A stretch of 30,548 nucleotides of DNA. It comes from PHAA01 sp964584415. Lineage in GTDB: Bacteria; Bacillota; Syntrophomonadia; Syntrophomonadales; Syntrophomonadaceae. Under the pieces are notes generated by a model. That model was not told the DNA's origin. It searched no databases and was given only the letters and a program-made list of their open reading frames with translations. Position numbers and translations under genes: made by a program. Below, in pieces: positions 23,568-30,548 of the stretch (its first letter is position 1; each line of letters starts with the position of its first letter). The stretch lies in NCBI GenBank assembly GCA_964584415.1, contig CAZOZX010000014.1, positions 1-30,548 on the forward strand. Direction: 5' to 3'.

Positions 23568-23600
23568 AAGACCGGGATTTCGAATCCCGGTCTTTATTTA
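23568..23600 (+). terminator. Terminator after the Trp-rich coiled-coil gene
   Basis: AAGACCGGGATT (23568-23579) pairs with AATCCCGGTCTT (23583-23594) around a three-base loop, followed by TATTTAT. Confidence 0.88.
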
Positions 23601-23619
23601 TGTATCGAGCAGCTTTGAG

Positions 23620-23651
23620 GGCATAATTTGGTCCAACCAAGGCATAATTGG
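23620..23651. repeat. Direct repeats upstream of the ABC operon
   Basis: GGCATAATTTGG (23620-23631) and GGCATAATTGG (23641-23651) start 21 bp apart, two helical turns, 60-90 bp before the first ABC gene. TTGGTCCAACCAA between them is itself a short inverted repeat. A regulator binding site is possible. Confidence 0.4.
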
Positions 23652-23709
23652 CTTCCGTGAGGGCCATCATAAAAGCAGGGCCAGCAGGCCGCTGACGGAG
23701 GTTGATGGT

Positions 23710-24594
23710 ATGAACGTTATTGAGATCGATCAGCTCACTAAGTATTATGGAAACGCCCGGGGCATCGTTGACGTTACCTTTAATGTCGAGGAAGGCGAGA
23801 TATTCGGATTTATTGGTCCCAATGGGGCCGGTAAATCGACTACCATCCGGACCTTATTAGCCTTGATATATCCAACCAGCGGCTCCGCCAAAATATTCGG
23901 ACGGGACTGCATCAAGGAAGGGGATGAGATCAGAAAAGACATCGGCTACCTCCCTTCAGAGGTATTTTACTACGACAATATGAGAGTCATAGACCTGCTG
24001 AAGTATTCGGCCAGTTTTTATCCGGGAATCAAACTGGACCGTATGTACGAACTGGCTAAAATTATGGACCTGGAGCTTAATCGCAAGATAGACGACCTAT
24101 CCACCGGCAACAAAAAGAAAGTAGGAATTGTACAGGGGTTATTGCACAGCCCCAAGCTTATCATCCTGGATGAACCTACCGGTGGGCTAGACCCCCTGAT
24201 GCAGCACAAGTTTTTTCAGCTGATCCAGGAGGAAAACCGCAAGGGGGCAACGGTCCTCTTTTCATCCCACATCCTGAGCGAGGTGCAGAAGATAAGCACC
24301 CGGGTAGGGATCATTAAGGAAGGTAAGATGATCAGGATAGAGGGGATCGACAGCCTGGAGCACAATAACTATAAAAAATTCAGGATCGAAATGGCTGAAC
24401 CGGTGCACGAAGGTTATTTCGATTTAGCGGGAATCAGCGACCTAACGGTAAGCAACCAGTCAGTTAGTTTCATTTTTAAGGGCGACATCAATGATATCAT
24501 CAGCAAACTGCATGGTTGCAAGGTGGCCAACCTCCTGGTGGAAGAGCCTTCCCTGGAAGAAATCTTCCTGCATTATTACGAAAGGGAGGCTTAA
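23710..24594 (+). CDS. ABC transporter ATP-binding protein
   Basis: The 294-residue ATPase powers the two downstream membrane proteins. Walker A GPNGAGKST is at residues 36-44, the signature reads LSTGNKKK (a usual variant of LSGGQ in this exporter branch), and Walker B LIILDEPTGGLDP and the switch His in SSHIL follow. The C-terminal 75 residues form the extra domain of the bacitracin/Nod-type exporters and end PSLEEIFLHYYERE. GGAGG lies eight bases before ATG 23710. Substrate cannot be told from sequence; relatives export peptides, lipids or antibiotics. The next gene starts two bases after its stop. Confidence 0.93.
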   Translation: MNVIEIDQLTKYYGNARGIVDVTFNVEEGEIFGFIGPNGAGKSTTIRTLLALIYPTSGSAKIFGRDCIKEGDEIRKDIGYLPSEVFYYDNMRVIDLLKYSASFYPGIKLDRMYELAKIMDLELNRKIDDLSTGNKKKVGIVQGLLHSPKLIILDEPTGGLDPLMQHKFFQLIQEENRKGATVLFSSHILSEVQKISTRVGIIKEGKMIRIEGIDSLEHNNYKKFRIEMAEPVHEGYFDLAGISDLTVSNQSVSFIFKGDINDIISKLHGCKVANLLVEEPSLEEIFLHYYEREA

Positions 24595-24596
24595 TC

Positions 24597-25394
24597 TTGA
24601 ATATTTACCGCCAGGAGACCAGCAGTAACCTGTTATCGATGCTGTATTGGACGATAGGCATGCTGTCAGGATTGCTTTTTTTTATGTTTATGTTCCCGGC
24701 TGTTTCCAAGGAGGCCAGTGTGATCAGTGATATCATCAGCCAATTTCCGCCCGAAGTTGTCAAAGCCCTGGGTCTGAATACCTTGGATTTGAGTACCGTA
24801 TTAGGCTTTTACAGCTATGTTTTTGTATTTATCCTGCTGGTGGGGGCAGTATATGCTTTTAAGTTAGGGATATCAGCCCTCTCCGAAGAAATCCGGGCCA
24901 AGACGGCCGATTTCCTGTTATCCAAACCAGTTGGCCGCGCCAAAATCGTGTCGGCCAAAACCTTGAGCGTTGTCACCCTGCTGGTGCTGCAGAACCTGAT
25001 CTATGTCCCCTTGGCCTTTTTTGTCACCAGGCTTACTACCCAGCAGGATTTTGACATCAATATTTTTCTGCTCATAAATCTAACCTTGATCCTGATCGAG
25101 TTATTCTTTGCCGCTTTGGGGCTGCTGCTGTCGGTAATCATCAAAAGAATCAAAAATGTATTGCCCATTGCCCTGGGGGCGGTTTTTGCCTTCTGGATCA
25201 TCCAAATGCTTAATCAGACCCTGGCTGATCCAACCCTGGCCTACTTAACCCCCTTCGCTTACTTCGACCTGGCTGGGATAATCGCGTCGGGCGGATACGA
25301 GATCCGTTACCTGGTGACCAACATAATCGTGATAATTTTATTTACGGCTTTGGCGTATTTCATTTACCAGCGCCAGGACATGCCTTCGGTGTAA
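24597..25394 (+). CDS. ABC-2 type permease, first subunit
   Basis: The 265-residue membrane protein has about six hydrophobic segments, as ABC-2 permeases do. The start TTG 24597 follows AAAGGGAGG in the end of the ATPase gene; a longer frame begins within that gene but has no ribosome binding site and would add unrelated residues. Its cytoplasmic loop SEEIRAKTADFLLSKPVGRA is nearly repeated in the next gene (SKEERDKTADFLFVKPVVRS), so the two permeases are paralogues forming a heterodimer. Signal peptide is absent. Confidence 0.9.
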   Translation: MNIYRQETSSNLLSMLYWTIGMLSGLLFFMFMFPAVSKEASVISDIISQFPPEVVKALGLNTLDLSTVLGFYSYVFVFILLVGAVYAFKLGISALSEEIRAKTADFLLSKPVGRAKIVSAKTLSVVTLLVLQNLIYVPLAFFVTRLTTQQDFDINIFLLINLTLILIELFFAALGLLLSVIIKRIKNVLPIALGAVFAFWIIQMLNQTLADPTLAYLTPFAYFDLAGIIASGGYEIRYLVTNIIVIILFTALAYFIYQRQDMPSV

Positions 25395-25413
25395 TAATCA
25401 AAGGAGGACAGGC

Positions 25414-26208
25414 ATGAATATCATAGTAAGAGAACTGCGGGCCAATCTAAAATCACTTATCATATGGTGTGCATCGATGACAGCCCTGATTGCAGTGGGG
25501 ATGGTCAAGTATGGCGGAGTTGCCGGGGCGGGACCAAGTGCCAATCAGCTGATAGAACAGTTGCCGGAGGCAATGAAAAGCATTATGGAACTGGGGCTGC
25601 TGGATATAACCACGGTGAGTGGTTATTACGGGGTTTTCTTTCTATACCTGATGCTCCTGGCGGGAATACATGCCGTCATGCTGGGCGCCACGATCATTTC
25701 CAAAGAGGAACGTGACAAAACCGCTGACTTCTTGTTTGTGAAGCCAGTCGTACGCAGCCAGATCATCTCGGCCAAATTGATAGCCGTATTAATCAACCTG
25801 GTAATATTCAATCTGGTAACCATGGGCGCATCGATATTGTTCGTGGCCCGGTATAATACCGGGCCATCCATCAATCGTCCCATAGTATATCTGATGGTGT
25901 CACTGTTTATGCTGCAGGTGGTCTTTGCGGCCATAGGCGCCGGCATATCAGGATTAGCCCGGAACTCCAGAAAGGCGGCTTCGTTATCAGCCACCCTGTT
26001 CATGATCATGTTCTTTTTATCCATGGCCATTGAGATCTACCCTAAAATCGATTTCCTGAAATATTTTACCCCGTTCAGGTTCTTTCCCATCGCGCAAGTC
26101 ATGCAGGGTAGTTTTCAATCGCTCTTTATATTGCTGTCAGGTTTAATTACCTTGGTTTTTATAGTCCTGACCTATCAGACTTTCCAAAAGCGCAACCTCC
26201 ATACTTAA
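25414..26208 (+). CDS. ABC-2 type permease, second subunit
   Basis: The 264-residue partner permease has about six membrane segments and the paralogous loop KEERDKTADFLFVKPVVRSQ. It starts at ATG 25414 after AAAGGAGG, 19 bases past the first permease. Its stop overlaps by four bases with the stop of the convergent AIM24-family gene, and no terminator is visible, so opposing transcripts must overlap here. Confidence 0.9.
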   Translation: MNIIVRELRANLKSLIIWCASMTALIAVGMVKYGGVAGAGPSANQLIEQLPEAMKSIMELGLLDITTVSGYYGVFFLYLMLLAGIHAVMLGATIISKEERDKTADFLFVKPVVRSQIISAKLIAVLINLVIFNLVTMGASILFVARYNTGPSINRPIVYLMVSLFMLQVVFAAIGAGISGLARNSRKAASLSATLFMIMFFLSMAIEIYPKIDFLKYFTPFRFFPIAQVMQGSFQSLFILLSGLITLVFIVLTYQTFQKRNLHT

Positions 26209-27143
26209 TCACCGCCAAAGAAGCTATCCAGAGCTATATTGCCTAAAAGGCTGCCTTCATCCTTCTTCTTTCCTGCGCGGCTGGCGGCATAGATCCTATC
26301 GGCCAGGCGCGAAAACGGCAGTGATTGCAGCCAAACCGTACCCGGCCCGGTGAGCGTAGCCAGGATCAGACCTTCGCCACCGAAAAGGGCGCTCTTGATA
26401 TCACTGGCAAACTGGACATCATAATTGACGGTTTCGGTCAGGGCTACCAGGCAGCCTGTATCCAGCTTAAGGGTCTCACCCTGCTGCAGATCCTTTTTAA
26501 TGATAGTTCCGCCCGCGTGCATGAAGGCCAGGCCGTCTCCTTCCAGCCTTTCCATGATGAAGCCCTCGCCGCCGAATAAGCCCGCCCCGATTTTCTTCTG
26601 AAAGGCGATTCCTATCGATATCCCCTTAGCGGCACAGAGAAAGGCATCCTTCTGGCAAATCAAAACCCCGCCATAATCGGTCAGGTCAAAATCCACCACC
26701 CGGCCCGGATAGGGAGCCGCGAAGGAAACGCATTTCTTACTGGTCCCCAGGTTGGTGAAGGCAGTCATGAAAAGGCTCTCGCCAGTCAGCATGCGCTTGC
26801 CAGCTGAAAAAAGCTTGCTCATGAGATCGCTGCCGGCTTTTCCGGAGCCGTCGCCAAAGATAGTCTCCATCTTGATCTCGCTGTCCATGTACATCATGGC
26901 TCCAGCTTCAGCCACTATAGTTTCCTGGGGATCGAGCATTATCTCCACAAATTGGAGGTCCTCTCCATAGATCTTGAATTCTACTTCGTGGGCTCGGCGC
27001 ATTCTTTGGCCCGCATTGACAGTAGCCTGCTGGGCGGGTGGAGTTACGGAACTGGCCGCCGGGGCGATTGTACCAATTGGTGCTCCGCATTTGGTGCAGA
27101 ACTTGGCGCTTCCGGCATCATTACCACATTGCTGACAAATCAC
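26205..27143 (-). CDS. AIM24/TIGR00266-family protein with N-terminal zinc ribbon
   Basis: The 312-residue cytoplasmic protein begins at GTG 27143 after AGGAGGG. Residues 3-19 form a zinc ribbon, CQQC...CTKC (Cys3, 6, 16, 19). A Pro/Ala linker follows, then the AIM24 (TIGR00266) beta-sandwich from about residue 50, with MLDPQETIVAEAGAMMYMD, GLFGGEGFIMERLEGDGLAF and ALFGGEGLILATLTGPG. The family is related to a mitochondrial inner-membrane organising protein, but its bacterial role is unknown. The zinc ribbon and the neighbour gene with a C-terminal one suggest that the two form a complex. Confidence 0.88.
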   Translation of the reverse strand: MICQQCGNDAGSAKFCTKCGAPIGTIAPAASSVTPPAQQATVNAGQRMRRAHEVEFKIYGEDLQFVEIMLDPQETIVAEAGAMMYMDSEIKMETIFGDGSGKAGSDLMSKLFSAGKRMLTGESLFMTAFTNLGTSKKCVSFAAPYPGRVVDFDLTDYGGVLICQKDAFLCAAKGISIGIAFQKKIGAGLFGGEGFIMERLEGDGLAFMHAGGTIIKKDLQQGETLKLDTGCLVALTETVNYDVQFASDIKSALFGGEGLILATLTGPGTVWLQSLPFSRLADRIYAASRAGKKKDEGSLLGNIALDSFFGGD

Positions 27144-27173
27144 TGCTTATCCCTCCTAATAATTGATCTGAAT

Positions 27174-27605
27174 CTATTCGGACTTCTGCCCGCATTCACC
27201 GCAGAAGGCGGTACCTTCAGCTATTTTGGCCCCGCAATTGCCGCAAAAGCGTGCTGTTGCTCCAGCCGGTTCTCCTGAGGTCGGAGCGGGTGCCACCGGT
27301 GCTTCTTCCTTGGATGCTCCCGGTCCGCCTTTTATTTCCATGATCTTGGCCTCAAATCCGGTTACGGCCTGGAGATGGGTATCAATGGTGTTTAATTCAT
27401 CAGATAATGTGTCGGGGACCACCTGCCCGGCCTTATACATGGAAAAGATCTTATCGCCTATTTGCTTCTTGGCTTCATCGATTGTTCCCTTTTCCTTGGA
27501 GATTGCTAAGTTGAGTTTGTTCACTTCAACCAATTCAGAAGCCTTTTCGGATGCGTCCTGCACACCTTCGGAAATCATTTTGCCCAAATCCTTGAAAAAC
27601 GCCAT
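27174..27605 (-). CDS. Helical protein with C-terminal zinc ribbon
   Basis: The 143-residue product has a charged helical first part (about 1-95) and a Pro/Ala linker, then the zinc ribbon CGNC...CGEC (Cys121, 124, 135, 138), mirroring the N-terminal ribbon of the next gene. It starts at ATG 27605 after GAGGAGGG and is 30 bases upstream of the AIM24-family gene, clearly one operon. Function is unknown; zinc-ribbon proteins of this kind often scaffold membrane or stress complexes. Confidence 0.8.
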   Translation of the reverse strand: MAFFKDLGKMISEGVQDASEKASELVEVNKLNLAISKEKGTIDEAKKQIGDKIFSMYKAGQVVPDTLSDELNTIDTHLQAVTGFEAKIMEIKGGPGASKEEAPVAPAPTSGEPAGATARFCGNCGAKIAEGTAFCGECGQKSE

Positions 27606-27661
27606 TCTGGTTCCCTCCTCATATTGATTGCTGTGGCCAAGTAGAAATCTTATCTAATAAT

Positions 27662-27690
27662 ATTATCAACGCTGCAGCCAATCCCAGCAA
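27662..27690 (-). promoter_or_regulatory. Putative promoter of the zinc-ribbon/AIM24 operon
   Basis: On the minus strand TTGCTG (27690-27685) and GATAAT (27667-27662) are 17 bp apart, about 57 bases before the operon start. Confidence 0.4.
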
Positions 27691-27826
27691 TAAATATAAC
27701 AAATAATTTAGAGCAATTGTCTGGAGTCCGCCTGAAAAGTGGGTGTGATCGTTAACATGGAGTAAAGCAAAATTAACTGGTATATTGAAGGCGTTAGAAA
27801 AATGTCCCCGCGGGGAGGAAGCAAGT

Positions 27827-28012
27827 ATGAAGGATTATTGTACCCAAAATAAGGGCGATTGTAAGACCTGTGATCTGGCCCATGGTGATCGGGATTGCAT
27901 GTATAGATTAATAAGAATCGTTCCTAAAAAGGAACGCTGCGATAACTGCCGTTGGTGGGGGGCCTGCCCTAATTCCAAACCGGGAGGCCGCTGCAAGAAC
28001 TGGACCGAGTAG
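27827..28012 (+). CDS. Eight-cysteine miniprotein, unknown function
   Basis: The 61-residue product starts at ATG 27827 after GGGGAGGAAG. It has eight Cys in two groups of four: Cys5, 12, 15, 24 and Cys38, 41, 47, 56, with the second group beginning CDNCRWWGAC. This spacing suggests two metal sites (zinc or iron-sulfur). It has no signal peptide, so the cysteines are likely reduced and metal-bound. The gene converges on udk with seven bases between stops. I do not recognise a named family. Confidence 0.72.
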   Translation: MKDYCTQNKGDCKTCDLAHGDRDCMYRLIRIVPKKERCDNCRWWGACPNSKPGGRCKNWTE

Positions 28013-28019
28013 AAAGCCA

Positions 28020-28658
28020 CTACTCTCTGGTCGTCTCATCGCCGTATTTATGATAAGCATAATGTTCAACTAAAATAGCGAGAAGATTAGTGGCTACTTC
28101 ATTATCGCCGCCCCGCGGTATGATTATATCGGCATATCTTTTGGATGGTTCTACGAAGGCTTCATGCATGGGCCGGACCGTGGCCAGATAACGATCAATG
28201 GTATCCTCGAAACTAATGCCCCGGTCTTTGATGTCTCTGTTCAGGCGGCGGATCAAACGTATGTCGGCATCAGCATCCACAAAGACTTTGAAGTCAAAAG
28301 CCGAGCGCAATTCCGGCACGGATAGAACCAGGATCCCCTCGACTAAGACTACCCTCTTGGGCTCCAAAGGTACTGTATCCGTGCCGCGGGTATACTGACC
28401 AAACAGATAAGTAGGGACATCAATCACCAGTCCCTGCCGCATTTGCTCCAAATGAGTTATCAACAACTGGCTGTCAAAGGCGTTGGGATGGTCCAGGTTA
28501 AGCTGTTTGCGTTCTTCCAGGGATAAATGCGATTGATCCAGGTAGTACCAGTCCTGAGATATATAAGCCACGTTCTCTTGACCCAGCCTCTCAGCAATGG
28601 AACGTGCGACGGTCGTCTTTCCCGCTCCTGAGCCCCCGGCAATACCTACAATCATCAT
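28020..28658 (-). CDS. udk: Uridine kinase
   Basis: It phosphorylates uridine and cytidine in pyrimidine salvage. The protein is 212 residues, normal for bacterial uridine kinase. The P-loop GGSGAGKTT is at residues 8-16, followed by SQDWYYLD (the base-binding segment), LDHPNAFD, and PTYLFGQYTRG; RRLNRDIKDRG is the family's lid motif. A ribosome binding site AAGGGGC lies upstream of two tandem ATG codons; the first (28658) is used here. It converges on the Cys-rich gene. Confidence 0.94.
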   Translation of the reverse strand: MMIVGIAGGSGAGKTTVARSIAERLGQENVAYISQDWYYLDQSHLSLEERKQLNLDHPNAFDSQLLITHLEQMRQGLVIDVPTYLFGQYTRGTDTVPLEPKRVVLVEGILVLSVPELRSAFDFKVFVDADADIRLIRRLNRDIKDRGISFEDTIDRYLATVRPMHEAFVEPSKRYADIIIPRGGDNEVATNLLAILVEHYAYHKYGDETTRE

Positions 28659-28800
28659 AATTACTGCCCCTTTTAATAAATGTTCTAATTGTTATTTTAC
28701 TAAACTTCAATACCAGTATTATATGTTTGACCGGGCTTGTATGGCAATAACAGCAGCAACAATATGGTAAGAGCGATCTCCTAAAATGAACAAAAAAATG

Positions 28801-28822
28801 AAAAACCACGCATTAAGCGTGG
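28801..28822 (-). terminator. Terminator of the 44-residue gene
   Basis: On the minus strand CCACGC (28822-28817) pairs with GCGTGG (28811-28806) around TTAAT, followed by TTTTT (28805-28801). It lies 39 bases past the stop. Confidence 0.75.
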
Positions 28823-28860
28823 CTTAGGAGTTTTTCGGCAGACCTGGTATCGATTAGAAA

Positions 28861-28995
28861 CTAACGACCCTGGGGTCTGGTCTTTCCCCAAAATTTAGCC
28901 TGGTCTTTTGGGAATAAATCGCTTACATCGCCCATATATTGGGAGACCGCGGAATCGTCAAATTGGTCCGCATTAGGCTTACTGGTTCTGGCCAT
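28861..28995 (-). CDS. 44-residue protein of unknown function
   Basis: ATG 28995 follows a strong AAGGAGGGG, and translation gives 44 residues starting MARTSKPNADQFDDSA and ending WGKTRPQGR, with the Asp/Phe-containing middle QYMGDVSDLFPKDQAKFW. The ends are basic and the middle acidic. It has its own terminator and lies between udk and spoVR. The size and context bring small spore proteins to mind, but I see no known spore-protein motif, so that is only a suggestion. Confidence 0.72.
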   Translation of the reverse strand: MARTSKPNADQFDDSAVSQYMGDVSDLFPKDQAKFWGKTRPQGR

Positions 28996-29118
28996 TTATT
29001 GATCCCCTCCTTAAATAAATATTAATTAGCTCTGTTTTAGTTTTTCCTTAAGGAGTGGGTTTATTAAGCCAATATAAAGCACGGCATGTAAAAATTATCG
29101 AAAAAATTGATTTTTTGG

Positions 29119-30477
29119 CTAAAAATCTTCGCTGACGATAGTCTGGTAGCTGCCGCTGACCTTCAAGTGGAGGCGCACCTTGGTTCCCCACAGACGGGAA
29201 ACATATTTCAGGGTCGGATGGGCATAATCCAACATAAGTTCCCGGCCGTCCTGTTCCTGGGCCAGGTCCAGGATATTCCCGGCGCCGATGTCGATCACCT
29301 TGATGACCGGCACCCCGTTCATGCCTACATTGCTGATCAGGGTATCCCGTATCTTTTCCCAGCCGGGCTCATCGGAAACCTCGGTTACCACATAGTTGGA
29401 ACCATGTTTATTGTACTGAAATAAATTCAATTCCCGGCACAATTCCTCATCCAGGTAACGGCGAAGAAAGGAGGCGTCCCGTTCCTGCTCTCTAATCGCA
29501 AATATCCTCTGCTTATCTTCCGACTCGCGATCCAGCTTGCTCCACATCTCGAATCCGAGATGATAGGGATTAAGGGAGCCTTCATGGGCGCAGACTACCT
29601 GATTATGGCGTTTCATAAACTCCAGGTGCATTCCCTGCGGCAAATCCAAATGATTCAGGATCTTGTAATGCCAAAAACTGGCCCAGCCCTCATTCATTAT
29701 CTTGGTTTCAATCTGGGGGATGAAGTAGATGGTTTCATCGCGGACGATCTTTACGATATCTTTTTCCCAGTCAGTTAAACGGCCATGGCGCATCATGAAC
29801 AGCAGGATATCCTCTTCCGGTTCCAGCGGGATTTGGTCCCAATCTGGCGGGGATTCCTTTTTGGCGGGGAGAATCTGATCCGGGAATGATTTGGAATAAT
29901 AGGAGTCCATCAGGCGATGTTTCAATTCCTCAGGGGCAAGATGCTTCTCATTGGTGATCCGGTGAACCTGGAAACGCAGGGCATGGGCAGCGTCAAGTAT
30001 TCGTTCCACTCTGGCATAGCCTATGCTGGGATCGGCTATGTATTCACGCAACCGGTTGGCGTTGGATTTGAATATTTCCGTGGTATATTCAGCCCGGGTA
30101 CTATCCCTGAACAGCCGGTTATTTTTAAAGAAATCATTGTGTCCATAAACATGAGCGATAGTCAATACCTGCAGCAGCAAGGTGTTTTCCTTCATCAGAT
30201 AAGCCAGGCAGGGATTGGAGTTGATAACCATCTCATAGGGCAACCCGGTAAGGTTGTAACGATAATAGGTTTTCTTTCTTTCCCATGACTTGCCGAAACT
30301 CCAGTGGGGGTAACGGGAAGGCATACCCGAGTAGGCTTCATAGCTGAGCATATCTTCATAATTGCATATCTCGAATTCCTGGGGATAACAGTCCAGCTCG
30401 AATTCAGCCACTGCCGCTTCGATAAGACGGTTGTAATGTTCCAGGTCAGCAATCGTGTATTCCGTCAGCTTAATCAC
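29119..30477 (-). CDS. spoVR: SpoVR-family stage V sporulation protein
   Basis: The 452-residue protein matches SpoVR along its whole length (B. subtilis SpoVR is about 470): HWSFGKSWERKKTYYRYNLTGLPYEMVINSNPCLAYLM, split here as a conserved N-terminal block, then TIAHVYGHNDFFKNN, NEGWASFWHYKIL and YHLGFEMW. In Bacillus it is needed for normal spore cortex. GTG 30477 overlaps the TGA of the preceding DUF444 gene (GTGA), the usual order of this sporulation module. No strong terminator follows the stop. Confidence 0.93.
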   Translation of the reverse strand: MIKLTEYTIADLEHYNRLIEAAVAEFELDCYPQEFEICNYEDMLSYEAYSGMPSRYPHWSFGKSWERKKTYYRYNLTGLPYEMVINSNPCLAYLMKENTLLLQVLTIAHVYGHNDFFKNNRLFRDSTRAEYTTEIFKSNANRLREYIADPSIGYARVERILDAAHALRFQVHRITNEKHLAPEELKHRLMDSYYSKSFPDQILPAKKESPPDWDQIPLEPEEDILLFMMRHGRLTDWEKDIVKIVRDETIYFIPQIETKIMNEGWASFWHYKILNHLDLPQGMHLEFMKRHNQVVCAHEGSLNPYHLGFEMWSKLDRESEDKQRIFAIREQERDASFLRRYLDEELCRELNLFQYNKHGSNYVVTEVSDEPGWEKIRDTLISNVGMNGVPVIKVIDIGAGNILDLAQEQDGRELMLDYAHPTLKYVSRLWGTKVRLHLKVSGSYQTIVSEDF

Positions 30478-30548
30478 TCCTTCTCCGCAACCGCCAAGAG
30501 CTTCCGAAAAGCGGGCCAGATTTCTTCCTTGCTGTCGATGGATACAGT
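30474..30548 (-). CDS. C-terminal end of a DUF444 (YhbH-like) protein, cut by the window edge
   Basis: Only 24 residues and the TGA stop are present. The tail SIDSKEEIWPAFRKLL matches the pattern 'K.DI.P.F..L' that ends DUF444 proteins, and its stop overlaps spoVR by four bases. The DUF444-spoVR order, often with prkA upstream, is common in spore formers. The call relies on context as much as sequence. Confidence 0.65.
   Translation of the reverse strand, partial: TVSIDSKEEIWPAFRKLLAVAEKE

Noticed and set aside
15474..23600. Recurring ACCGGG hairpins (15474, 17225, 22287, 23568) as a dispersed repeat family
   Set aside because: Each follows a gene and has a T-run, but loops and flanks differ, so they are better explained as independent terminators.

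Overview
The window reads as chromosomal DNA of an endospore-forming, anaerobic Firmicute of the class Clostridia. The signs are strong AGGAGG-type ribosome binding sites with frequent TTG and GTG starts, a spoVR gene preceded by the end of its usual DUF444 partner, a class III (oxygen-sensitive) ribonucleotide reductase, a butyryl-CoA:acetate-type CoA-transferase, and several secreted proteins ending in copper-amine-oxidase-N 'stalk' domains. A Syntrophomonas-like butyrate-metabolising organism would fit, but that is inference. I saw no phage, integrase, insertion sequence or CRISPR array.

Region 1 (1-7188) is metabolic: the end of argF, argG, then nrdD and nrdG, then argH and a small unknown gene overlapping argH. 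Three arginine genes are thus split by the anaerobic ribonucleotide reductase pair. nrdD has a promoter overlapped by two NrdR-like boxes 32 bp apart, plus a separate upstream palindrome. Region 2 (7300-9150) holds a lipoprotein, a GyrI-like ligand-binding protein, a DUF3788 protein and a tRNA-Thr(CGT) on the minus strand with a clear promoter and terminator.

Region 3 (9380-18243) is a cell-surface block. A cyclic-di-GMP-I type riboswitch with its own promoter and a terminator-like expression platform precedes a large secreted papain-family protease with four CARDB repeats. Next come a convergent secreted protein with fibronectin-like repeats and a stalk domain, a structured 100-nt intergenic element, a coiled-coil protein, a secreted NAGPA-type phosphodiester glycosidase with the same stalk domain, and a DUF4405 membrane protein with a long Ser/Thr linker and a four-cysteine tail. 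The first gene is probably under second-messenger control of surface behaviour.

Region 4 (18338-22318) has the CoA-transferase and a gamma-glutamylcyclotransferase-like gene on the minus strand, then amtB and a PII gene on the plus strand. amtB has a leader with two successive hairpin-plus-U-tract structures, suggesting attenuation; the PII protein has His where Tyr51 is uridylylated in enterobacteria. Region 5 (22320-30548) holds a poorly explained stretch with a promoter and open frames on both strands, a coiled-coil protein, a three-gene ABC exporter operon, an AIM24-family/zinc-ribbon pair, an eight-cysteine miniprotein, uridine kinase, a 44-residue gene with a strong ribosome binding site, and spoVR with the end of a DUF444 gene. 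Assignments rest on reading translated sequence and motifs by eye; no database search was possible.
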